Shown piece by piece: positions 11,802 through 20,607 of a stretch of DNA of 51,998 nucleotides. The notes beneath the pieces are model-generated. The model was not told the DNA's origin. It saw only the letters and a list, made by a program, of their open reading frames with translations, and ran no database searches. Each line of letters begins with the position of its first letter. Position 1 is the first letter of the stretch. This stretch comes from Leptospira adleri (GTDB lineage Bacteria; Spirochaetota; Leptospiria; Leptospirales; Leptospiraceae). The stretch is from NCBI RefSeq assembly GCF_002811985.1, contig NZ_NPDU01000009.1:45136-97133 (forward strand). The letters are read 5' to 3'. Both the position numbers and the translations under genes were made by a program.

Positions 11802-14331
11802 CGTTGTAGTCTCCAAGTTGAATCTGTTCTTCCACATAGCGGAAATATCTTGCGCTGATGGAGTCGGACAAAGATGCGATCTGATAATTGATATCGTTTA
11901 ACCAGCGTACGATGCTCAAGGAAGGATTTACGTATTCAAAAAGTCGTTTTGCATCTTCCTGGATAAAACGGTTTCGAACCTCCGAAACGATTCTTTCTTC
12001 GGCAGTGGCTTCCTCTTTTTCGGAATGGGGAAGATAAGAAACGTATTCTCCTAATTTTCGCAACTGATAGGCCAAAGATCTCGGGTTAGTTTCGTCGAAA
12101 AGAAGTATATCCAGAACGGATTCGGCCTCGATTCTATAACGATACCTTCTTCTATAAGTGATCTTGATGTCGTTGATGTTCAACAGGGCTTCGAACATAC
12201 TCTTGTTGTAAAGGGTGGATTGATTCAACACCGTCGTTACGAGTCTGATCGTATAAGAGGCCCGTTCGATTCTTTTCCCTATGTTCATAAAATACCAACC
12301 GGTTTCCCTGGACATACTTTCGATTCCAAGACCCGACATGGAGGCGAGTCTCGTGATCAGAAGAATCAGATATTCTAAAATCTCGTCGTAAGAACCGTCT
12401 TTGAACGCGTCGTCGGTCTCGATCATGGAAAGAATGTATCTGCTATCCTCCGAAAGCCGGTCCCTCACGGACTTGGAAGCTCTCACATAAGCGTTCAAAT
12501 CGGAACGTATACTTCCCGTTTGTTGGTGGGAAAAAACCTGGGAGAACATCTGCTGTCTCGCACCGTTCAGAGGATCTTCCAAATTCAATTGTAAGAAACC
12601 TGGATAAGTCGCGGTGACGTGAGTCGCGATCTGAAGAAGAAGCTGGACATGATCTTTTTCATACGGCTCGTCCATATGGATCATATTCAAAATCACTTCG
12701 CGTAACAATCGAGCTTGGTTTTCAGAGCGTTCCGCATAACGTCCCATCCAAAACATATTGTCCGCGACTCTGCTCGGAATACCGGCCCCGCTCCGCCTGA
12801 TCTGCATCCTTTCGGTTTTCCCCGGAAGAAGAGTGACGTCCTTTTTTTCTTCAGAAGCGAGGATCCAAAGGTCCTTCGAGATCGCACCGGTTTGATTCGT
12901 GACTACGAGATCGTTTACATTCTCCGTAACCCTTACCAGACCGCCTGACATCGTCATATAACCGTTTTCTGATAAAGTAGTAAAAGCCCGAAACACCGAT
13001 CTCCCTTGGATAAAACTTTCCCCTGACAGAACCGGGCAGGTGGAGCCGTTTACGATTTCCTGGGCTACGTATTTTTCGGGATGAGCAAAAAGTTTTTTCC
13101 AAATCCGTTCCCGTTCACTGTTGGGAAGGGAAGAAAGAAAAACCCCCGGTTCGAGAGGATCTCGCACCGCACGTTTGAAAACGAATCGATCCGGATAATC
13201 CATTACTTCCCGTCTTGACTCCGCATTACCCATCCAAAGAGTTCTAACGTTAGGCAAAATCAAATCTTCCGAAAGATAGTATCTGCAAAGCGAGGATAAG
13301 AACGGATGGATAGCCCTGTTTTCCAAAAATCCGGAACCGATCGGATTCGCCACTCGAACGTTTCCTTCCCGAATCACATTCAAAATTCCTGGTACACCCA
13401 AAAGAGAATCCCCTTTGAGTTCGAGAGGATCCATATATAAATCCACAACTCTTCTAAAGATCACGTCGACTTGCTGCAAACCTTCTACGGTTTTGATAAA
13501 GACGAAATTATTTCTTACGGTCAAATCTTCGGCCTGCGCGAGAGTAAAACCCAAATAACCGGCGAGATAAGCGTGTTCGAAGTAGGTCTCATTCCCCGCA
13601 CCCGGAGTTAGCAAAACGATGAGCGGCTCTTTTTCCTGAACCTTGGACAAGGACTGCAAAGCCTTTCTTAGAGAACGGAAATAAAGCGCGACTCTGTGTA
13701 CTTGAGAATCTCGGTAGATCGAAGGAAAAATTCTGGAAAGAACGATTCGATTCTCCAGAGAATAACCGGAACCGCTCGGAGCCTGGATCCGATCTCCGAG
13801 AACGACAAAACTTCCGTTCTCCTGTCTCGCCAAGTCCGACGCCATAAAACAGAGTTCGTTCGTAGTGGAATGACCGAAACCGTTGCACTGTCTTAAAAAA
13901 TCGGGCGAACTGAAAAGAATTTCGGGAGGAATTTTTTTATCATAGAAGAGTTTGCGGGGTCCGTAGACGTCTTTAAAGAGCGCGTCTAAAAGCTCAGCTC
14001 TTTGGATGAGTCCACGTTCCACTCCTTCCCATTCCTTACTTTCCATAAGGACCGGAAAGAGATCCAAGGACCAAAGCCTTTCCACAGCGCCCGGTTCCTC
14101 GTACACGTTATATGTCACACCGTTCTCTTGAAGAATTCGAAGCGAGTCCCTTTTTCTTCGAACCAATTCTTCCTGAGACAACGATTCGAGAGAGTTGATT
14201 AAGAATTCGTATTTGGGCCTAAGTTTGCCTTCTCCGTCGTAGAGTTCGTCATAGATAGACGGGTTCGGGTGATATCCTTCCCGCAGATTCAATCTCGCGT
14301 TGGCTGGGTTGACCATAAAATTCTGAACCAT
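11794..14331 (-). CDS. Circularly permuted ATP-grasp fused to alpha-E domain
   Basis: An 845-residue fusion. Residues about 1-500 are a circularly permuted type 2 ATP-grasp domain (former DUF404/DUF407), predicted to activate a carboxylate with ATP and join it to an amine. Residues about 510-835 are an alpha-E domain, an all-helical domain named for its conserved Glu-Arg motif, seen here as RYAERSE near its start and KRIERAS further on. Each half aligns by eye with a separate gene of the same cluster: the ATP-grasp at 18.7-20.1 kb and the alpha-E at 17.7-18.7 kb. Shared stretches include YNVYEEPG/FNVYGDEE and SSPDFLRQCNG/SSPGYLKECRG. The start at 14331 lacks a clear ribosome-binding site, and Met6 is an alternative. 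It lies 30 bases after the transglutaminase-DUF2126 gene. Confidence 0.88.
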   Translation of the reverse strand: MVQNFMVNPANARLNLREGYHPNPSIYDELYDGEGKLRPKYEFLINSLESLSQEELVRRKRDSLRILQENGVTYNVYEEPGAVERLWSLDLFPVLMESKEWEGVERGLIQRAELLDALFKDVYGPRKLFYDKKIPPEILFSSPDFLRQCNGFGHSTTNELCFMASDLARQENGSFVVLGDRIQAPSGSGYSLENRIVLSRIFPSIYRDSQVHRVALYFRSLRKALQSLSKVQEKEPLIVLLTPGAGNETYFEHAYLAGYLGFTLAQAEDLTVRNNFVFIKTVEGLQQVDVIFRRVVDLYMDPLELKGDSLLGVPGILNVIREGNVRVANPIGSGFLENRAIHPFLSSLCRYYLSEDLILPNVRTLWMGNAESRREVMDYPDRFVFKRAVRDPLEPGVFLSSLPNSERERIWKKLFAHPEKYVAQEIVNGSTCPVLSGESFIQGRSVFRAFTTLSENGYMTMSGGLVRVTENVNDLVVTNQTGAISKDLWILASEEKKDVTLLPGKTERMQIRRSGAGIPSRVADNMFWMGRYAERSENQARLLREVILNMIHMDEPYEKDHVQLLLQIATHVTATYPGFLQLNLEDPLNGARQQMFSQVFSHQQTGSIRSDLNAYVRASKSVRDRLSEDSRYILSMIETDDAFKDGSYDEILEYLILLITRLASMSGLGIESMSRETGWYFMNIGKRIERASYTIRLVTTVLNQSTLYNKSMFEALLNINDIKITYRRRYRYRIEAESVLDILLFDETNPRSLAYQLRKLGEYVSYLPHSEKEEATAEERIVSEVRNRFIQEDAKRLFEYVNPSLSIVRWLNDINYQIASLSDSISARYFRYVEEQIQLGDYNDG

Positions 14332-14361
14332 TTTTCAAAGTCCGTACATTTTGGCGATTCT

Positions 14362-17300
14362 TTACGAAGTCTTTTTTTTCCAACCCGGACCGGGCGCTAA
14401 ACGCAGATCCAAAGTATATGGAGAATGTGGATGTGAAAGACTTTTCGGACGACTCGTCGTCCCGGCCGTATGCCCAAGATCCGAAAATCGGCTGATTCTT
14501 CTGCTCTCCGCCTCGAAAGAATTTACCGGGAAAGTATCGTAAGACCTGCCCCCGGGATGGGAAATAAAATATTTACAACCTCCGATCGATCTTTCGCTCC
14601 AAGTGTCCCAGAGATCGAAGACCAAAGGATTCGTGATCGGAAGATTCGGATGAAGAGTAAAAACGGGCGCCCAGGCTTTAAACCGAACTCCCGCGACCGC
14701 TTCGCCGTTTTTTCCGGTCGACTTCAAAGGAACCTCGTAACCGTTGCAGGACAGAACGTATCGCCCTTCGGTCCAACCTTCCACTTTCACCTGGATTCTT
14801 TCCAGAGCGGAATCCACGGCTCTCGAAGTTCCGAAGGAATTCGTTTCCTCGCCGAGAACGTCCCACGGTTCCAAGGCCATCCTGACTTCGATCCTGATCG
14901 TATCCTTTTGGACGTGACCATATTCAGGAAATCTAAATTCAAAAAATGGAATAAAGTCTTCTTCGTAAAAAGGATATCCGTGTTCCTTCAAATCCTTCAT
15001 GACTTCCTTAAAATCCTCCCAGACATAAAATGGAAGAAGGTATTTATCGTGAAGTTCGGTCCCTCTCCGGATAGGCGGATGTTTATACGGCTTCTCCCAA
15101 AAACGACACAACAAAGAAAGTACGAACATCTGCTGAAGCACGCTCATCTTGTAATGGGGCGGCATCTCGAACGCTCGAAATTCCACAAGCCCCAAACGTC
15201 CCGTTGAACCAGTCGGAGAATAGAGTTTATCGATGGAAATTTCGGAACGGTGCGTATTCCCCGTGATGTCCACGAGAAGATTTCGAAAAAGACGATCCAC
15301 GAGCCAAGGAGGGACGCTCTCCAAGTTATCAACTTGTCTGCAAGCGACCTCAAACTCGTAAAGAATCTCCTCTCTGCCTTCGTCCATTCGAGGAGATTGG
15401 GAAGTGGTTCCGATAAACAATCCGGAAAACAAATAAGACAAAGAAGGATGATGCTGCCAGTAAGTAGCGAGACTTCTTAAAAGATCAGGTCGCATTAAAA
15501 AAGGGCTTTCTTCCGGAGTCAAAGCTCCTACTGTGATATGATTACCGCCCCCCGTTCCCGAAGCCCTTCCATCCACTTGAAATTTTTCCGTACTGAGTTT
15601 TGTTTCGAGAGCCCTTTCATAAAGAATTTTCGTTTTTACCTCAAGTTCCGCGAACGAAGTCGAAGGATGAAGATTCACTTCGATCACCCCGGGATCCGGA
15701 GTGATTCTGAAAAATCCGATTCTTGAATCGTTCGAAGGTTCGTAACCTTCGATGCGGACTTGAAAGCCGGAAGCAAGAGTCGCTTGTTCCACACTCGCCA
15801 CAAGATCGACCCAAACATCCGACGTTGGAACCGGAGGCAGAAATACGTGAAGAATTCCATCTCTGACTTCCACGACGAGAGTCGATTGTATCGGTAATTC
15901 TTTTTCGCCGAACATCTTCGGAGACGAATCCACCCTCTTTCGAATCTTATCCTCTAAAATTTTCCGCGATGGAAGATTCGTTTTCTTTTCGATCGAAGTG
16001 AATTCCGGATTCATACGGAAATGATCGCTAATCGCGGAAAAAGGAATCCTCAAACCTGCGGGAGAATCGCCCGGAATCAAAAAGAGTTTTTCCCTTCTAA
16101 AATTCCAGACGGAACTTTCCCATTCTTCAGTTAGATAATTATAATATACTGGAATAGAAAACGCAACTTCCCTTTTAAAACCCTTATCCAAAACCTTAAG
16201 AAGTCTTTGTCTTTCGAGCGCATCGAACGCGTTCGCGAGTTTTTTTTCGAGTTCGAACGGAAGATTCGCCTCTTTCCACAGATAATATAGATTGTCTTCG
16301 TACATCGGAATCATATACGAAAGATCGATCCCCAGCGTCCTACAAATCGCGCACGCGAGGGTTTCCGAAGCCTTATGCGGATCGAGTTCTTCTTTTTTCC
16401 TTTTGGAAGAATCCGGATTATCGATCAAAAGTGAATCGTCGCTCCAGAGCGGAACCTCGTCCTTTCTCCAAAGACAATTCATACTCCAGCGGGGAAGCGG
16501 TTCTCCCGGATACCATTTGCCTTGGGAGAATTGCAAAAGAGAACCCGCGGTAAAATCTTTCTTGAGACGATACATGAGTCGTTTTGAAAGTTCGAACTTA
16601 CCTTCGCCTAGAGCTTCGTGATTCCATTCGGGACCTTCACGATCTTCGTCCGAGATAAAAGTAGGCTCGCCACCGATGGAAATTTTCAAACCGAGGTCGC
16701 GGATCTTATGATCGAGCGCCTTTCCCCTTCTTAGAATGTCGTTCCATTTCGATTCGGTGTAAGGAAGAGTCACGCGGGGGCTTTCGAAAATTCTTTCGAC
16801 TTCCATTCTAAACTCGAACCTGGTCTCGGCAGGATCCGCATAACCGAAAATAGGCGCAGCGCTCATCGGCTCGGGTGTTGCGGCTAACGGTATATGTCCT
16901 TCGCCGGTGAGAAGTCCTGAAGTAGGATCCATTCCCACCCAACCCGCGCCCGGAAGAAAAACTTCGGCCCAAGCGTGCAGATCCGTAAAATCCTTTTCGG
17001 GTCCTTTTGGACCTTCCATTGGAGTCTGGTCCGCTTTCAATTGAATGAGATAGCCTGAAACGAACCGCGCCGCTAAACCGAAATGTCTCAGAATTTGAAC
17101 GAGCAAAAAAGAAGAATCTCTACAGGAACCAGTTCTTTTCTGAAGCGAACTCTCGCAAGTCTGAACGCCCGGCTCCAAACGGATGATATAACCGATGTCG
17201 GACGAAATTCTCCGATTGAGCTCGACGATAAAATCGATGATCCTTTTTTTTTCCGCGATCCCGTCTGCACGCAAAGTTTGGAGATAGGATAGCAGGAGTT

Positions 17301-17673
17301 TACCGTTTTCGGAAGGAGTCAAGTAAGGAGCCAATTCTAACTTTAGAACTTCCTCATATTCGAAAGGATAGTCCTCGGCGTATTCTTCCACGAAAAAATC
17401 GAATGGATTGATCACTTTCATGTCAGCGATGAGATCCACTAAGACCGAAAGCCTGTCGGTTTTTTCCGGAAAAACGAGCCGCGCCTGAAAATTACCGAAC
17501 GGATCCTGCTGCCAGTTCAAAAATTGTTTCTCAGGTTCCACCTTCAAGGAATAGGATACGATATTCGTTTTACAATGCGGCGCAGGACGAAGACGAATAA
17601 CGTGAGGAGAAAGCGCGATCTTTCGATCATATTGGTAGATCGTTTCGTGCGTAAGAGCGACTCGAATGGACAT
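14362..17673 (-). CDS. Transglutaminase-DUF2126 (putative amidoligase) protein
   Basis: A very large protein of 1,103 residues. It has a bacterial transglutaminase N-terminal domain (1-85), a transglutaminase core with Cys184 (GSCRDSS), His233 (DLHAW) and Asp249 (GMDPT), and a DUF2126 region (about 290-1080) annotated in Pfam as a putative amidoligase. Landmarks of the latter are GGEPTFIS, the SGTGGGNHITVG glycine-rich segment near residue 710, and EFRAFEMPPHY. The triad is intact, so one chain may both make and break amide bonds. No signal peptide is seen. It lies 42 bases after the alpha-E gene and 30 before the ATP-grasp/alpha-E fusion, with a plausible GGCGGA site before the ATG at 17673. 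The chain appears unbroken and near the usual length. Confidence 0.88.
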   Translation of the reverse strand: MSIRVALTHETIYQYDRKIALSPHVIRLRPAPHCKTNIVSYSLKVEPEKQFLNWQQDPFGNFQARLVFPEKTDRLSVLVDLIADMKVINPFDFFVEEYAEDYPFEYEEVLKLELAPYLTPSENGKLLLSYLQTLRADGIAEKKRIIDFIVELNRRISSDIGYIIRLEPGVQTCESSLQKRTGSCRDSSFLLVQILRHFGLAARFVSGYLIQLKADQTPMEGPKGPEKDFTDLHAWAEVFLPGAGWVGMDPTSGLLTGEGHIPLAATPEPMSAAPIFGYADPAETRFEFRMEVERIFESPRVTLPYTESKWNDILRRGKALDHKIRDLGLKISIGGEPTFISDEDREGPEWNHEALGEGKFELSKRLMYRLKKDFTAGSLLQFSQGKWYPGEPLPRWSMNCLWRKDEVPLWSDDSLLIDNPDSSKRKKEELDPHKASETLACAICRTLGIDLSYMIPMYEDNLYYLWKEANLPFELEKKLANAFDALERQRLLKVLDKGFKREVAFSIPVYYNYLTEEWESSVWNFRREKLFLIPGDSPAGLRIPFSAISDHFRMNPEFTSIEKKTNLPSRKILEDKIRKRVDSSPKMFGEKELPIQSTLVVEVRDGILHVFLPPVPTSDVWVDLVASVEQATLASGFQVRIEGYEPSNDSRIGFFRITPDPGVIEVNLHPSTSFAELEVKTKILYERALETKLSTEKFQVDGRASGTGGGNHITVGALTPEESPFLMRPDLLRSLATYWQHHPSLSYLFSGLFIGTTSQSPRMDEGREEILYEFEVACRQVDNLESVPPWLVDRLFRNLLVDITGNTHRSEISIDKLYSPTGSTGRLGLVEFRAFEMPPHYKMSVLQQMFVLSLLCRFWEKPYKHPPIRRGTELHDKYLLPFYVWEDFKEVMKDLKEHGYPFYEEDFIPFFEFRFPEYGHVQKDTIRIEVRMALEPWDVLGEETNSFGTSRAVDSALERIQVKVEGWTEGRYVLSCNGYEVPLKSTGKNGEAVAGVRFKAWAPVFTLHPNLPITNPLVFDLWDTWSERSIGGCKYFISHPGGRSYDTFPVNSFEAESRRISRFSDLGHTAGTTSRPKSLSHPHSPYTLDLRLAPGPGWKKKTS

Positions 17674-17715
17674 AGAATGTTTTCCGCCTAAATTTCGATT
17701 CCAAAAAACTATCGA

Positions 17716-18657
17716 TTACGACCGAAAATAACGTTCGTCGATACGATCGTGAATCCCGTTGATCTGAAGTTGAAGACGATCCAGATATTCGTGCATTCCG
17801 GAGCTGAAAATTTCATCGACAGAGGTGTAACTCAGTTCGGATAACAAAACGCCCACCCTCTTCTCCGCTTCGCAGGAATATTCGTCGTGATCGGTTCCGC
17901 TCAAAAGTTTTAAACTTTCGAAAATTTTTCTCAAAGAAAAACGGACTGCCCTCGGAAACTGTTTGTCCAAGATCAAAAATTCCGCTATATTCTTCGGAGT
18001 GATTTTCTGATAAATCCGATTGAACATCTCGTGTGCGCTTGTGGATTTCAAAAGAGAAAGCCACTGTAGAAGATCCAGATTGGATCCTACGTCGTGAGAA
18101 GGAAGAAGGATAAAATACTTCATATCCAGAATACGCGCCGTTTTATCCGCCCTTTCCAAATACCTTCCCAACTGTGCAAAGTACCAGACCTCGTCCTGGG
18201 AAATCGTTGCCTCTTGACATCCGTAAAAGAGAAGACATTGATTTCGAATCGTTTTAAAGAATTCGCTGAGCGCGGAGAGATCCGTATCCGAAAAATGTTT
18301 CTTCGTTTTGAAACCGAGATAGAATTCGTTGATCACCTCCCACATAGGCGTGGAAATATTTTCCCGAATCGTTCTAGCATTCTCCCTAGCTCGTATGAGA
18401 CAATTGATGATCGAATTCGGATTGTCCGCATCGAAAGTCATAAAGTGAATCACGTTTTCTTTCGAAGCGTCGGCGAATTTTTTTTGAAAGAGTTCGTTGT
18501 CGCCCGTTGTAAAAACGAGAGGCATCCACTGTCTGTTTACGTCTTCGTTAAGATCCAGGGACAATTGAAAATTTACGTCGATAAAGCGGGAATAATTCTC
18601 CGCCCTCTCCATATATCGGTTCATCCAATATACGGACTCAGCCACTCTGCTCAGCAT
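17716..18657 (-). CDS. Alpha-E domain protein (former DUF403)
   Basis: A 313-residue all-helical protein starting LSRVAESVYWMNRYMERAEN, the canonical alpha-E opening with its Glu-Arg pair. A second Glu-Arg sits in GRYLERADKTARIL near residue 170. Alpha-E proteins almost always neighbour a circularly permuted ATP-grasp and a transglutaminase, as here. They are thought to assist the ligase, but their biochemistry is not established. AGAGG lies 6 bases before the ATG at 18657. The gene begins 36 bases after the ATP-grasp gene. It matches the C-terminal third of the fusion at 11.8-14.3 kb, so the cluster carries this domain twice. Confidence 0.9.
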   Translation of the reverse strand: MLSRVAESVYWMNRYMERAENYSRFIDVNFQLSLDLNEDVNRQWMPLVFTTGDNELFQKKFADASKENVIHFMTFDADNPNSIINCLIRARENARTIRENISTPMWEVINEFYLGFKTKKHFSDTDLSALSEFFKTIRNQCLLFYGCQEATISQDEVWYFAQLGRYLERADKTARILDMKYFILLPSHDVGSNLDLLQWLSLLKSTSAHEMFNRIYQKITPKNIAEFLILDKQFPRAVRFSLRKIFESLKLLSGTDHDEYSCEAEKRVGVLLSELSYTSVDEIFSSGMHEYLDRLQLQINGIHDRIDERYFRS

Positions 18658-18693
18658 AGCAACCTCTCTCGTTCTTGATTTATGTGTATCTTT

Positions 18694-20124
18694 TTAGCCT
18701 TCGCCCATCACCCAGGTGTCTTTGGACCCTCCCCCTTGCGAGGAGTTGACCACAAGCGAACCTTTTCTGAGTGCAACGCGAGTCAAACCGCCCGGCATCA
18801 CATAGATGTCTTCTCCATAGAGAATGAACGGCCTGAGATCCACGTGCCTCCCTTCCAACTTATCCTCGATCAAGGTGGGAACTCTGGAAAGACTGAGAAC
18901 CGGTTGTGCGATATAATTTCTAGGATTACGATCAATAAGCCCGCAGAATTCCTCCTGCTCCTTCTTACTGGAACGAGGTCCGATCAACATCCCGTAGCCG
19001 CCGGCGCCGTTGGCGGCCTTTACGACGAGATTTTCTATATTCTCTTTTACGAATATTCTATCTTTATCATTCGAACAGAGATAAGTAGGAACGTTCGGAA
19101 TGATCGCTTCCTCTCCGAGATAGTATTTGATCATCGCCGGAACAAAAGTATATAAAACCTTATCGTCGGCCACACCCGCCCCGGGCGCGTTTACGATCGC
19201 GACGTTTCCTTTTTTATACGCCTCGAAAATCCCCGGAACGCCCAAGAGAGAATCTTTGTTAAAGACGAGAGGATCCAAGAACGAATCGTCGATCCTTCTG
19301 TAGATCACGTCGACCATCTTCAAACCGCGCGTCGTCCTCATATAAACCTTTTCGTCCTTAACCACAAGGTCGGTTCCTTCCACGAGAGGAACTCCCATCT
19401 TTTGCGCGAGAAAAGAATGTTCGTAATAGGCCGAGTTGTAGATTCCCGGAGTCAAAACCGCGATCGAGGGATTGGATTTACCGCTCATGTATTCCAACAT
19501 TCCTCTGAGACGGATCGGATAATCGTAAGTAGGACGCACGGAAAGACTCGCGAAAAGTTCAGGAAAAGTTTTTTTCATCACTTCACGATTTTCTAATACG
19601 TAAGAAACCCCGGAAGGACATCGGAGATTATCCTCGAGGACGTGAACCGTTCCGTCTCCGTTTCGCACCAGATCCGTTCCGGAAATATGAATCCAAGTTC
19701 CCTGCGGCGGATTGATTCCCCTACATTCTTTGAGATAACCGGGAGAAGAATAAACGAATTCGGCGGGAACGATTCCGTCCTTGATGATCTTCTCGTCGTG
19801 ATAGATATCGTTGATAAAAAGATTGAGCGCTCTCGTTCTCTGCTTGAGACCTTCTTCCAGCTTTCTCCATTCGTGCGCCGTGATAATTCGAGGAATGATA
19901 TCGAAAGGCATAATCCTCTCCTCTTCCTCCTCGTCTCCGTAGACGTTGAATGTGATCCCGAGCGACAGAAGCGCTTTTTCCGCGCTCGTTTTTCTTCGGA
20001 CCAACTCTCGATCATCCATCGTTTCGATTCGCGATTTCAAAAAATGATAACTTTGGCGGATTCCGCCTTCCGGGGAAAACATCTCATCATAGAAAGAATC
20101 TGTCTGGTAATTGGTCAGAAGCAT
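18694..20124 (-). CDS. Circularly permuted type 2 ATP-grasp protein
   Basis: A 476-residue protein, first gene of the amidoligase cluster. Family landmarks are YNSAYYEHSFLA, RTTRGLKMVDVIYRR, DPLVFNKDSLLGVPG, VVKAANGAGGYGM (a glycine-rich ATP-grasp loop) and the C-terminal SSQGGGSKDTWV. It should use ATP to form an acyl-phosphate and join it to an amine. The start is the ATG at 20124, with GAGGT six bases upstream. A longer frame from 20169 lacks such a site. The AT-rich region upstream (20130-20260) must hold the cluster promoter, but I cannot single out a -35/-10 pair. The protein is related to the N-terminal half of the fusion at 11.8-14.3 kb. No substrate-peptide gene is visible between them. 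Confidence 0.9.
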   Translation of the reverse strand: MLLTNYQTDSFYDEMFSPEGGIRQSYHFLKSRIETMDDRELVRRKTSAEKALLSLGITFNVYGDEEEEERIMPFDIIPRIITAHEWRKLEEGLKQRTRALNLFINDIYHDEKIIKDGIVPAEFVYSSPGYLKECRGINPPQGTWIHISGTDLVRNGDGTVHVLEDNLRCPSGVSYVLENREVMKKTFPELFASLSVRPTYDYPIRLRGMLEYMSGKSNPSIAVLTPGIYNSAYYEHSFLAQKMGVPLVEGTDLVVKDEKVYMRTTRGLKMVDVIYRRIDDSFLDPLVFNKDSLLGVPGIFEAYKKGNVAIVNAPGAGVADDKVLYTFVPAMIKYYLGEEAIIPNVPTYLCSNDKDRIFVKENIENLVVKAANGAGGYGMLIGPRSSKKEQEEFCGLIDRNPRNYIAQPVLSLSRVPTLIEDKLEGRHVDLRPFILYGEDIYVMPGGLTRVALRKGSLVVNSSQGGGSKDTWVMGEG

Positions 20125-20593
20125 GGTCGTACCTCGATTAGAATCTCGCAAATTAAGCGCAATACGCAAGCAGTTTTTAAATTTACTGTTTAATTTTTAA
20201 GACAAAAAATATTTATTGCTTAATTATTAATCACTTTAACTATTTTACACTCTATTCCTCTTCAGATTCAGCAAATTTGGGCGCCCTTTCTACTGAAATT
20301 TTAATTCCTCTGACCTCTTCGATAAGAAGAAGAAAGGAAACGATGATTATAAATTGATAGTCGCAGATTCGAAAAACCGAGTTTGAGCCGGGAAATCGCA
20401 AATTTCTAAAAATGAAAAAGAATGGAATGGAATTCGGAAAAGCGACCGTAAAACAAGTTCAAAGAAGATCTCCGCCGTAAACTTCGTAAAAAGAAACTAC
20501 GGAGAAAGATTTATCGAATCATCAACGTAAGAAAAAATAATTCTCCCAAAAATCGAAAACCGTCCGTTAGAAAAAGCGAGGAAAAAAAGAATA
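20125..20593. other. AT-rich intergenic region upstream of amidoligase cluster
   Basis: About 470 bases separating the cluster's first gene from the end of the outer membrane barrel gene, both on the minus strand. The part nearest the ATP-grasp gene (20165-20260) is strongly AT-rich with TTAATTATTAA-like strings and is the likely promoter region. I see no open frame worth calling and no conserved RNA motif. Confidence 0.45.
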
Positions 20594-20607
20594 TTAGAAT
20601 ATTCTAA
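20594..20607. repeat. TTAGAATATTCTAA palindrome overlapping a stop codon
   Basis: A perfect 14-base palindrome followed by AATGCG. The TAG stop of the outer membrane barrel gene lies inside it. The same palindrome with similar flanks occurs at 44868-44881, and a degenerate form occurs near 51860. It probably belongs to a dispersed leptospiral repeat. Confidence 0.6.

Noticed and set aside
20594..20607. Reading the palindrome TTAGAATATTCTAA as a PerR/Fur-type operator
   Set aside because: Those sites normally have a one-base centre (7-1-7) and lie in promoters. Here it is an even palindrome over a stop codon and again inside a dispersed repeat, so a repeat is the simpler explanation.
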